Source of the DNA: Thalassococcus halodurans
Lineage (GTDB): Bacteria > Pseudomonadota > Alphaproteobacteria > Rhodobacterales > Rhodobacteraceae
Direction: 5' to 3'
NCBI RefSeq assembly: GCF_900108225.1
Contig: NZ_FNUZ01000001.1
Location: 62,001-126,000 of the forward strand
Length of the DNA stretch: 64,000 nt
In this document: piece after piece, positions 1 through 6,903 of the stretch
How the letters are laid out: every line of letters begins with the position of its first letter
Numbering within the stretch: the stretch's first letter is position 1
Translations under genes and position numbers: made by a program
The notes under the pieces: model-generated
Told to the model about the DNA's origin: nothing
Database searches by the model: none
What the model saw: only the letters and a program-made list of their open reading frames with translations

Positions 1-711
1 AATGTCGCCTTCTTCATGGGCATCCGCCATATGCTGCATCTCGGACAACAGCAGATTGAACTGAGCAATTTGGAAATCGACGCGCTTCTTGGCTTCGACT
101 TCGGGCGTCGCGTCATTCAATTCGACCACAAAGGCTTCGACCTCGTTCGCGTCGTTGCGCAGCGGGACCGTGCGGAACCGCATGATGATGCCGTTCACGT
201 TGATTTCCGTGTCTTTGTACGCTCCGAGGTTTTTCAGAACCTGACGCTGGTGTTCCGCGTTTTTGTGGTAGCGGTGGATCGACCCACCCACGACTTCCGA
301 GACACGGAAGCTGGGCATCACTTCTTGCATGGTTTTCTCGGCAGCCGAGAAAACTTCGACGGTTTTTTTGTTCACATACCGAATGATATGATCCGCATCC
401 GCAATCAGGATACATGCATTCAGGTTGTCGTATGCCTGCGTGAACTCAGGCGAGTACCAGCGATCAGCAGACGGTTTGCTCTGATCCGATTTCGGTTGTG
501 TAGTCATATCATTATTCCTGTTTGACGCAGCCTTGGCGGCATTGGGGGAGGAAGCGACCTTAGCAACGGCTTCAACTTGCTCCGGGTTTAGTTGATTTGC
601 GGCATTTCCCGCTCCCGCTGTCTGATCCTCCTCCCCCTTTGGCAAATCAGACTTGGGTTTTTTCCTGCTAGTGCCGCTTGTTCCGACGCGACGAGTCGGT
701 TTCTTAGTCAT
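1..711 (-). CDS. Soluble PAS-containing chemoreceptor (MCP), 3' end beyond window
   Basis: Partial: 237 codons are visible and the frame stays open through base 1. Residues 1-80 are a charged, Ala/Asn-rich low-complexity lead. From about residue 90 a PAS domain follows (ILIADADHIIRYVNKKT, then a VGGSIHRYHKN segment), a layout seen in cytoplasmic methyl-accepting chemotaxis proteins. There is no signal peptide or membrane segment in the visible part, so it should sense in the cytoplasm. The signalling hairpin would lie off the left edge. The ATG at 711 overlaps the stop of the 74-codon ORF as ATGA, which supports this start. It is the last visible gene of the cheA-R-B-W operon and sits where I remember tlpT in R. 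sphaeroides cheOp3. The receptor class is confident; the ligand is unknown. Confidence 0.75.
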   Translation of the reverse strand, partial: MTKKPTRRVGTSGTSRKKPKSDLPKGEEDQTAGAGNAANQLNPEQVEAVAKVASSPNAAKAASNRNNDMTTQPKSDQSKPSADRWYSPEFTQAYDNLNACILIADADHIIRYVNKKTVEVFSAAEKTMQEVMPSFRVSEVVGGSIHRYHKNAEHQRQVLKNLGAYKDTEINVNGIIMRFRTVPLRNDANEVEAFVVELNDATPEVEAKKRVDFQIAQFNLLLSEMQHMADAHEEGDI

Positions 712-932
712 GGCGGCTGCCTCATGTGAATTTTCCGTTTTTGCAGCCCCATCAGCGAATTCGAGTGACGCGTGCGACGTTGAACGTCGACACGGATCAG
801 AGCGCGTTCTGGTGCAAACGCCGGTGCCCAAATGGTCCCGAAGACGCCCGCTAGATCACGCAACGCCGACACGGTTGTCCGGTCTTGGCTCTGCATCAGG
901 CTGAAGGGAATTTGGAACAGACGCTGCATCAT
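708..932 (-). CDS. Small unknown protein between cheW and the chemoreceptor
   Basis: 74 codons, starting ATG ATG five bases after the cheW stop and ending in an ATGA overlap with the chemoreceptor start. This tight packing and codon use like its neighbours (CTG, GTC, TTC, GCG) in the first 50 codons suggest a real, translationally coupled gene. No domain is recognised. The C-terminal third is Arg/His-rich. In R. sphaeroides the matching operon slot, as I recall it, holds a ParA-like gene, but this product has no Walker motif and is far too short. It could also be a spacer that only keeps ribosomes on the message. Confidence 0.4.
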   Translation of the reverse strand: MMQRLFQIPFSLMQSQDRTTVSALRDLAGVFGTIWAPAFAPERALIRVDVQRRTRHSNSLMGLQKRKIHMRQPP

Positions 933-937
933 CGACC

Positions 938-1453
938 TCAGCTCAGATCCGGCATTTTCAGATCGGCATCAGACACAAGCGCGTGCACATCCAGAAGGAT
1001 GGCCAGCCGATCTTCGATGCGGGCCAGCGCGCTGACCATGCTTTTGCCTTCGCCACCACCAAAGTTGCCGGTGCGGTCGATCTTGTCGGCGGGCACATCC
1101 AGAACTTCGCTGACGCGGTCGACGATCAGCCCGATGGGCGCGTCATCCACTTCAAGCACGATAACAACGGTGCGCTCATCGTAGGGGCGCTCTTCGATAC
1201 CGAAACGCAGGCGCACGTCCATCAACGGGATCACCTTGCCACGCAGGTTGATCACACCCTTGATGTAATGCGGCACATCCGGCACGCTCATGATGGTTTG
1301 CATTCCGACGATCTCAGTCACCATCCCGATGGAGACGCCATAAGATTCATCGCCGACCGCAAAGGTCAGATACATCGACTCGATCCCATCGGAGTCGACG
1401 ATCGGCATTGCCGCCGCTTCTGTTTTTGCCTCGACTGCTTCTGTCTGGCTCAT
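938..1453 (-). CDS. cheW: Chemotaxis coupling protein CheW
   Basis: 171 residues. After a 25-residue acidic lead, a single CheW/SH3-like domain covers about 26-165. Recognisable segments are LTFAVGDESYGV, VPDVPHYIKGVINLRGKVIPLMDVR (near 58-82; the NLRG signature is intact) and IGLIVDRVSEVL. It bridges chemoreceptors to the CheA kinase in the signalling array. It lies 13 bases after cheB in the che operon and is preceded by a GAGAGGA-type ribosome site. With a cytoplasmic receptor next door, it probably serves the cytoplasmic cluster. The family assignment is certain; which array it joins is inference. Confidence 0.96.
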   Translation of the reverse strand: MSQTEAVEAKTEAAAMPIVDSDGIESMYLTFAVGDESYGVSIGMVTEIVGMQTIMSVPDVPHYIKGVINLRGKVIPLMDVRLRFGIEERPYDERTVVIVLEVDDAPIGLIVDRVSEVLDVPADKIDRTGNFGGGEGKSMVSALARIEDRLAILLDVHALVSDADLKMPDLS

Positions 1454-1466
1454 GGTTCAGTTCCTC

Positions 1467-2567
1467 TCAGCTTTGCGACAACGCAATTCCCCCTGTACGG
1501 GTGGAATGCGGTGCAGGTTTCGTGCCGACCGATCCGAGCAAGGTTTTGGAAATGTTGCTCAGTGGCACTTGCGCCTCAGAGGCGCCGTTTTCCCAGGCAC
1601 GCGCAGGCATGCCATAGACCTCAGATGTGGGTTCATCTTGTGTAAATGTACGACCGCCAGCCCTACGAATGTTAAGAAGTCCCTCGGCTCCGTCGCGGCC
1701 CATACCCGTCAGGATAGCCGCCGAAAGGCTGTTGCCGCAGGTTTCGGCAAGGGACTTGAACAGCACGTCTACCGAGGGCCGCGAGAAGCACACATGTTCA
1801 CCTTCGGTCAGGCGCACATACAAACCGCTGTGCTTTTTCTCGACGCTCATATGACGGTCGCCACCCGGTGCGATCAGGACCAGACCAGAGCGCAACTGAT
1901 CGCCATCCTCGGCTTCCTTCACCTCACATTTACAAAGCGTATTCAGACGCTTAGCGAATGCCGCGGTAAACCCTTCCGGCATGTGCTGGACAATGACGGT
2001 TGCGGGGCAATCCTCAGGGAAGACCGGCAAAAGCACTGTCAGCGCCTGCACGCCTCCCGTCGATGATCCGATGGCGACGACCCAGTCATCCGCCACACCT
2101 TTGAACATCGGCGCAGGCGATGCCGCGACGGTGGCGCCACTTTTTGACACACGGGCCATGCTGGCCGCACGCACCCTGCGCACAACGCTGCAAACATTGC
2201 CTGTTTCCGAGCGATCCCCCAAAGACAAAAGGCTCTTATCGATGACATCCACCGCGCCAGCCTCGAGCGCTTTGATCGTCATCGACGCGCCGCGTTGGGT
2301 GTGCGCCGAAATAACCAGTGTGCCCACCGGAGTTTTCGCCATGTAGTCCTTCAAAAGATCCAGACCGTTTTCACCTGGCATCTCAAGATCAAGGGTGATG
2401 ACGTCGGGACGGTGCAATGACATCATGGCGCGCGCTTCGGCAGCACCTGCTGCTGCACCAACCACTTCAATGTCTTCGTCGGTGCTCAGAACGTTCGTCA
2501 AAAGCTGACGGAACATCGAGCTGTCATCGACGACCAGAACTTTGATCCGTTTTCTACGAAGGGTCAT
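1467..2567 (-). CDS. cheB: Chemotaxis protein-glutamate methylesterase CheB
   Basis: 366 residues with the normal two-part layout. The receiver domain spans about 8-125, with acidic pocket VVDDSS and phospho-acceptor Asp60 in LDLEMPG. The methylesterase domain spans about 160-345. The catalytic triad is visible: Ser169 in IGSSTGG, His195 in QHMPEGF and Asp292 in TGMGRDGAEG. It removes methyl groups from chemoreceptors for adaptation when phosphorylated by CheA. The start overlaps the end of cheR by four bases (ATGA). The C-terminal 20 residues are Ser/Thr-rich tail. Nothing suggests inactivation. Confidence 0.97.
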   Translation of the reverse strand: MTLRRKRIKVLVVDDSSMFRQLLTNVLSTDEDIEVVGAAAGAAEARAMMSLHRPDVITLDLEMPGENGLDLLKDYMAKTPVGTLVISAHTQRGASMTIKALEAGAVDVIDKSLLSLGDRSETGNVCSVVRRVRAASMARVSKSGATVAASPAPMFKGVADDWVVAIGSSTGGVQALTVLLPVFPEDCPATVIVQHMPEGFTAAFAKRLNTLCKCEVKEAEDGDQLRSGLVLIAPGGDRHMSVEKKHSGLYVRLTEGEHVCFSRPSVDVLFKSLAETCGNSLSAAILTGMGRDGAEGLLNIRRAGGRTFTQDEPTSEVYGMPARAWENGASEAQVPLSNISKTLLGSVGTKPAPHSTRTGGIALSQS

Positions 2568-3370
2568 TCTGCCCTCCTGTGGATACCGGTGGCGACAGAT
2601 TCCCAGCGCGTATCAAGATCGCGAATGGACTCGGTCACCGAGGTGACCAGATAGCCGCCGGGTTCGGTGACTTCATAAATGGCCTCTAGGGTCGCCCGCT
2701 GATCATCGCGGTCGAAGTAATAGAGGATGTTGCGGCAGAACACGACCTGGAACGGATTGTTAAAGGGATAGGGCTGCGCCTTGAGGTTCATCCGCCGAAA
2801 GGTGCAACACGACTTCAGTAGGTCCTTCACCGCGAACGTGTTCGGATTCAGGGCCGTGAAATACTTTTGAACCAAGCGACGCTCGGTCTTGTCCAGCTGT
2901 TTGAGTTGGTAGACGCCCTGCTCTGCTTGTTCGACCACAGGCCCGCTGATGTCGGTGCCCAGAATGTTCAACCGAGACAACGCCTCTTCGCCGAATTCCT
3001 CAGCGATCATAACGGCAACTGTATAGGCCTCATCCCCAGAAGACGCGGCCGCACTCCAGATACGCATTTCGCGCTTTTTCTGGAGATAGGGCATGACGAT
3101 CTTGCGGAACCTGTCCAGAACTTCGGGTTCGCGAAAGAAATATGTGTGGTTGGTGGATGCCGCATGCATCACCGCCAATTGCACATCTTCTTTCTGCTCT
3201 TCCAAAAGCCCGTGGGCCAGATCGTTCAGATCTTTGTAGGAAAACGACTGGTTCACGCGCGCCAGTCGCTGGCGCAGCACTGCGCTTTTGTGTTCAGGGA
3301 ACGTAATTCCGCAGCGTGAACTAAGCCAATCCCGAATTGCATCATAGGCCGGCTGGTCGGTGACGATCAT
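2564..3370 (-). CDS. cheR: Chemotaxis protein methyltransferase CheR
   Basis: 268 residues. An N-terminal helical domain (1-75) is followed by an SAM-dependent methyltransferase domain with RIWSAAASSGDEAYTVAVM (near 103-121), the cofactor-binding region, and VVFCRNILYYFD (near 208-219), the typical CheR motif. The usual STGEEPYS reads SSGDEAYT here, a conservative drift. It methylates receptor glutamates with S-adenosylmethionine and opposes CheB. The start overlaps cheA by four bases, and its stop overlaps the cheB start by four. There is no TPR extension and no C-terminal pentapeptide tether. Confidence 0.96.
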   Translation of the reverse strand: MIVTDQPAYDAIRDWLSSRCGITFPEHKSAVLRQRLARVNQSFSYKDLNDLAHGLLEEQKEDVQLAVMHAASTNHTYFFREPEVLDRFRKIVMPYLQKKREMRIWSAAASSGDEAYTVAVMIAEEFGEEALSRLNILGTDISGPVVEQAEQGVYQLKQLDKTERRLVQKYFTALNPNTFAVKDLLKSCCTFRRMNLKAQPYPFNNPFQVVFCRNILYYFDRDDQRATLEAIYEVTEPGGYLVTSVTESIRDLDTRWESVATGIHRRAE

Positions 3371-4578
3371 TTATCGCCCCCCACAGCAAGGCGTTCACAA
3401 TCAAGCACGATCGCCACTTCCCCAGTTGCTAGCAATGCGCACCCCCAGCTGGCACGCACTTGTGCCAGCGCACCGGTGAGCGGTTTCATGACCACCTGCT
3501 GGCGGTCCAACACTTCATCAACGGGCACTGCGATGTGCCCACGCGCTGTCGAGAAAACGATCGAGACCATGTCCGACAGCGGACGGATTTCTTTTCGGCA
3601 GTTCCGATAGAACGTTTCAAGTCGCCGGACAGGGATAAACTTGCCGCGCAGCTTCAGCATCTCGGTGCCATTGTCGGCCGAGATTTCAACGGACTCAGAC
3701 CCTGTCGGTTTGACGATTTCGTGGATGTCTTCGACCGGCACAGTGAACAACTGGTTGCCAAGCCGCAGTAGAATAGAATCCAAGAACGCCAGCGATACAG
3801 GAATGTGCAAGGAAACCGAGGTGCCATTTCCGGCCTCGGAATCCACAGCAATCCGTCCACGCAGATCTTTCATCGTGGTGTTCAAAACGTCCATACCGAC
3901 ACCGCGTCCGGACAGCGTGGTAACGGCCTCAGCCGTGGAAAAGCCGGGTTCGAAAATACATTTCCAAAGGGTTGACGGTTCCGGCTCTTCATCAGGGCCA
4001 AAGAACCCGCGCTTGCGGGCGATCTTAAGAATTTTTTCGCGGTTCAGGCCACGGCCGTCATCAATGACCTGAATACGAACCTCACTGCCGACCTGTGCGG
4101 CGCCCAGAATGATGGTCCCTTTTTCCGACTTTCCGGCAGCGACGCGTTCGTCTGGTGGTTCAAGCCCGTGATCGGCCGAATTGCGCACGACGTGCAAAAG
4201 CGGGTCGTACAAACGGTCAGCGACCAGCTTGTCGATCGCAGTATCCTCGCCTCTTAGTTCAAGGTCGATCTTTTTGCCCGTCTCGCGTTCCAGTTCGCGC
4301 ACCATCCGTTTCAGACGGCGGAAAACCTCGGACACAGGTACCAGCCGCAATTCTGTCGCGGCGTCCTGCACTTCTCGGACAATCATGGACAGGCGATGGG
4401 ACGCGGCTTCGAAATCGACCAGATCAAGATCCTGAAGATCAGGAGAGTTGATCGTTTCGGAAACCGAGAGGGACAATTCGCTGACAAGATCCATCAAGCG
4501 CCCGATCTTGTCGGACGACACGCGCATCAGCGCGCCAGCGGCAGACTTCTCCGTCGCTTGCTCGGGTTGCACGCTCAT
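3367..4578 (-). CDS. cheA: CheA kinase lacking the Hpt (P1) and P2 domains, CheA4-like
   Basis: 403 residues from the chosen ATG; an in-frame ATG nine codons upstream (4605) is an alternative. The order is dimerisation P3 (about 20-85), ATPase P4 (85-260: N box VVRNSADHGLE, G1 VIDDGRGLN, F/G2 region FSTAEAVTTLSGRGVGMD) and CheW-like P5 (265-400). The phosphorylatable His domain P1 and the CheY-docking P2 are absent, and no Hpt-like sequence lies upstream. In R. sphaeroides, CheA4 has this P3-P4-P5 form and phosphorylates the P1 domain of CheA3 in trans. The same is likely here, with the partner outside the window. It heads cheA-cheR-cheB-cheW, the cheOp3 order. The start is favoured because a 22-residue ORF with a good ribosome site ends in an ATGA overlap with it. 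Confidence 0.9.
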   Translation of the reverse strand: MSVQPEQATEKSAAGALMRVSSDKIGRLMDLVSELSLSVSETINSPDLQDLDLVDFEAASHRLSMIVREVQDAATELRLVPVSEVFRRLKRMVRELERETGKKIDLELRGEDTAIDKLVADRLYDPLLHVVRNSADHGLEPPDERVAAGKSEKGTIILGAAQVGSEVRIQVIDDGRGLNREKILKIARKRGFFGPDEEPEPSTLWKCIFEPGFSTAEAVTTLSGRGVGMDVLNTTMKDLRGRIAVDSEAGNGTSVSLHIPVSLAFLDSILLRLGNQLFTVPVEDIHEIVKPTGSESVEISADNGTEMLKLRGKFIPVRRLETFYRNCRKEIRPLSDMVSIVFSTARGHIAVPVDEVLDRQQVVMKPLTGALAQVRASWGCALLATGEVAIVLDCERLAVGGDK

Positions 4579-4643
4579 ATTGCGCGCTCGCTGATTGCGG
4601 CGCATGAGATATCATGCTGCCGTGTGTACTTGTGGTTCATCAT
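4575..4643 (-). CDS. 22-residue leader ORF coupled to cheA
   Basis: An ATG-ATG start is preceded by AGAGGA at normal spacing. The frame runs 22 codons and its TGA overlaps the cheA ATG at 4578 (ATGA). The cheA start itself has no clear ribosome site, so ribosomes may arrive through this leader. The peptide is unremarkable (Lys/His/Ser-rich). It may be a coupling device or a remnant of a lost 5' part of cheA. Seen: overlap and ribosome site. Inferred: function. Confidence 0.35.
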   Translation of the reverse strand: MMNHKYTRQHDISCAAISERAI

Positions 4644-4722
4644 GCTATTGGGGTCCTCTTGGGAACCGTGCGGGTGCACAAAACGGCTCTGCAAACTGCA
4701 TGCCAGCACCCGCGCCCAAAGA

Positions 4723-5031
4723 TCAGGCAGCGTCTTCCGAGTTGCCTTCAAAGTTGAAAATACAAACGCCTTCGAAGCCCGTTGACCGGAATAGGAAGGT
4801 CTTCTTCATCGTGTCGATGAATCCTCCGTGATTTTTCTCAAAGTTCTTGAGGTCGCTTACCGACGGAAAGAACAGATTAACCGAGATATCGCCCTCCTTG
4901 CTGATCAGAACGGTCAGCCCGGAAAGAGAGCATTCTGGAATGGCATTGCCGAGCGTTTCCGTAACAAACGGGGCAGCTATCTGAGCGGCATCCAGTGTCG
5001 GGAACTTAAGGTGATATGTTTTTGACATCAT
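4723..5031 (-). CDS. Conserved-looking small protein at the head of the che operon
   Basis: 102 residues from ATG 5031; the next codon is also ATG, and a GTG 16 codons upstream is possible. ACAGG lies about nine bases before the start. The predicted product is a compact alpha/beta protein with alternating hydrophobic strands (TYHLKF, LTVLISKEGDISVNLFF, GVCIFNF) and a helical middle (KNFEKNHGGFIDTMKKTF). There is no signal peptide, membrane span or known catalytic motif, and it does not look like Hpt or receiver. It is first in the direction of cheA, 80-145 bases upstream. The context suggests a chemotaxis accessory protein. I do not recognise the family. Confidence 0.65.
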   Translation of the reverse strand: MMSKTYHLKFPTLDAAQIAAPFVTETLGNAIPECSLSGLTVLISKEGDISVNLFFPSVSDLKNFEKNHGGFIDTMKKTFLFRSTGFEGVCIFNFEGNSEDAA

Positions 5032-5253
5032 GTGTTTGCCTGTGAGTGTTTGCTTTGGACCAAACTGAAAAACGGTCACAGCGCGGAAAAGTTGAGATGA
5101 ATAGCTCAGGAAGCGTGATTATCTTTGGATATCGGACGCTTCGTTTGACGCCGTTTTCCGGAATTTCGTTTCGCCCAGCACCTCAAAGACAGGTGCATTC
5201 AGCAAAAGGCGCGTCAAAGACCTGACGATGTCGGCAAAAATCACCCCCTCGGG

Positions 5254-5332
5254 CGACGATTTGCCGTCGTTTTAGGGTGTCGGCCTTCTATAAATGGCAA
5301 TTTCACCCTCCATTTTAGTGGTTTTAGCCACT
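5254..5332. repeat. Two dyads in the che-fleT divergent region
   Basis: The 370-base gap 5032-5401 holds no gene. CGACG-N6-CGTCG lies at 5254-5269, and AGTGG-TTTTAG-CCACT followed by six T at 5317-5338. The second dyad centres about 30 bases before the -24 element of the fleT promoter, where an activator site could sit. It could instead be a short terminator-like hairpin, but no plus-strand gene precedes it. Only the symmetry is observed; any FleQ binding is a guess. Confidence 0.4.
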
Positions 5333-5352
5333 TTTTTCGCAAAATATCGATT

Positions 5353-5368
5353 TGGCACGATCCCTGCC
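5353..5368 (+). promoter_or_regulatory. Sigma-54 promoter of fleT-fliE operon
   Basis: TGGCACGATCCCTGCC: GG at 5354-5355 and GC at 5366-5367, spaced by ten bases as required for Esigma54. The -24 half is a perfect match to TGGCACG. The predicted transcript starts near 5379, about 23 bases before the fleT ATG. It matches expectation for a FleQ-activated flagellar operon. Confidence 0.85.
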
Positions 5369-5401
5369 TAGTAGTCTGCGTCGGTAATAAGAGAGGCAGC
5401 C

Positions 5402-6538
5402 ATGACGCAGATTTTCGTTCTCAATCAAGACTTTGCAGCAGCTGAATCCTTGGTCGATCTTCTGACGCGACGCCGCCTGACAGTGGCTTGCGCATCGCTG
5501 GAAGAGGCCACAGAAAAAGCCGACACGTTTGTTTGTGCCGCCGAAGTCGAAACAGCCCTTGGCGGACAGAAAGAACTGATCGCGAAAGCCCGCCAGATCG
5601 GCGCGACACGTATGGTCGTTGTTACCTGCGACGCGGATCACTTCGAACGTAGCGAAGATCTGGGCGGACGCCTGCAGCGGGTTTCCCTGCCCAAGTGCGA
5701 TGCAGCCCCTTTGCGCAACGCCCCCCTGATGATGCTGGCTGAACTTCTGGGCACCCCCTACGGCGGTATGATCGCCGGCGCCGAAACGACCGGCAACCTG
5801 ATGGACCTTGCCCAGCGCGTCGCACAGTTTGACGTCAGCGTCTTCATCAACGGCCCGACAGGCAGCGGCAAAGAGGTTCTGGCCCGCCATCTGCACAACA
5901 GCTCGCCCCGTGCCGACAAACCGTTTGTCGCAATCAATTGTGCTGCGATCCCCGAAAACATGCTGGAAGCCATGCTGTTCGGTCACGAAAAAGGGTCGTT
6001 CACCGGCGCGAACACCGCCAACAAAGGCATCATGCGCGCAGCCGACGGCGGCACGCTGCTGCTGGACGAAATTTCGGAAATGCCGCTGGGCCTTCAGGCC
6101 AAACTGCTGCGCGTTCTTCAGGAAAAATCCGTCACGCCCCTGGGCAGCCAGACAGAGGTTTCCATCAACGTCCGCGTTATCGCCACATCCAACCGCGATA
6201 TGGAAGAAGAGGTTCGCAAAGGCACCTTCCGCGAAGACCTGTACTTCCGCCTGAACGTGTTCCCGCTGGAGACACAGGCGCTGTGTGACCGTCCCGATGA
6301 CATCCCTGTCCTCGCACAGGCCATGTTGTCGCGTCACAGCACAGACGGCACCCCTGTTCCGATGCTGACACCTGAAGCCTGCGAATTGCTTCTGGCCCAC
6401 CACTGGCCAGGCAACGTCCGCGAACTGGAAAACGTGATGCAACGCGCGATGGTTCTTCGGAACGGTACGGAAATTGCTTCGTCAGACATCATGATTTCTG
6501 CACGGGCCTGCGACATCCCCGCCGCCCGCGCCGCCTAA
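5402..6538 (+). CDS. fleT: FleT-like sigma-54 activator without DNA-binding domain
   Basis: 378 residues. An unassigned N-terminal region (1-115) is followed by an AAA+ sigma-54-interaction domain: Walker A GPTGSGKE (151-158), sigma-54 contact loop GSFTGA (198-203, usual form GAFTGA), Walker [10 protein letters not shown] (about 216-224), the arginine-finger region [14 protein letters not shown], and WPGNVREL in the lid. The protein stops about 40 residues after the lid with no Fis-type helix-turn-helix. FleT of R. sphaeroides has the same shape, sits directly before fliE and works as a complex with FleQ at flagellar promoters. It is followed by fliE after 10 bases and driven by its own sigma-54 promoter. 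The Ala-to-Ser change in the contact loop is worth noting. Confidence 0.9.
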   Translation: MTQIFVLNQDFAAAESLVDLLTRRRLTVACASLEEATEKADTFVCAAEVETALGGQKELIAKARQIGATRMVVVTCDADHFERSEDLGGRLQRVSLPKCDAAPLRNAPLMMLAELLGTPYGGMIAGAETTGNLMDLAQRVAQFDVSVFINGPTGSGKEVLARHLHNSSPRADKPFVAINCAAIPENMLEAMLFGHEKGSFTGANTANKGIMRAADGGTLLLDEISEMPLGLQAKLLRVLQEKSVTPLGSQTEVSINVRVIATSNRDMEEEVRKGTFREDLYFRLNVFPLETQALCDRPDDIPVLAQAMLSRHSTDGTPVPMLTPEACELLLAHHWPGNVRELENVMQRAMVLRNGTEIASSDIMISARACDIPAARAA

Positions 6539-6548
6539 GGAGAAAACG

Positions 6549-6872
6549 ATGGCCATCAACGGTGTCAGCCAAAGCGCATCTCTTGCCGCATTGGGAACGA
6601 CCAACAGCGTCGCGAAACCTGCACACGTTGGTCAGTCTGATGCCGCCAAAGGCCCGAGCTTTTCCGAGCGTATGGGCGGTGCCCTGCAGGATGTGGCCAA
6701 AGCACAGAACTCTGCATCCGAGGCAGCAAAGAACTTTGAGATGGGCAAAACCGACGATCTGGCAGCGGTCATGGTCGAACAGCAGGTGTCATCGCTTAGC
6801 TTCCAGATGACTTTGCAGGTCCGCAACAAAGCCCTGACGGCCTATCGCGACATCATGAATATGCCCGTCTAA
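6549..6872 (+). CDS. fliE: Flagellar hook-basal body protein FliE
   Basis: 107 residues, usual FliE length. The C-terminal half (about 40-107) carries the FliE signature: FSERMGGALQDVAKAQ, then DLAAVMVEQQVSSLSFQMTLQVRNKALTAYRDIMNMPV with the conserved end. It sits at the junction of the MS ring and proximal rod. A ribosome site AAGGAG precedes it. It is second in the fleT operon; fliF begins 31 bases later. Confidence 0.95.
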   Translation: MAINGVSQSASLAALGTTNSVAKPAHVGQSDAAKGPSFSERMGGALQDVAKAQNSASEAAKNFEMGKTDDLAAVMVEQQVSSLSFQMTLQVRNKALTAYRDIMNMPV

Positions 6873-6903
6873 GCGGTTGAATACTTGGTAAAAAGGTACT
6901 GAT

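Noticed and set aside
16-525. Plus-strand ORF at the left edge
   Set aside because: Opposite the PAS chemoreceptor, whose motifs are clear; the plus product is motif-free.
5324-6442. Long minus-strand ORF over fleT
   Set aside because: Product is His/Phe/Gly-rich without motif and lies opposite an unambiguous AAA+ activator.
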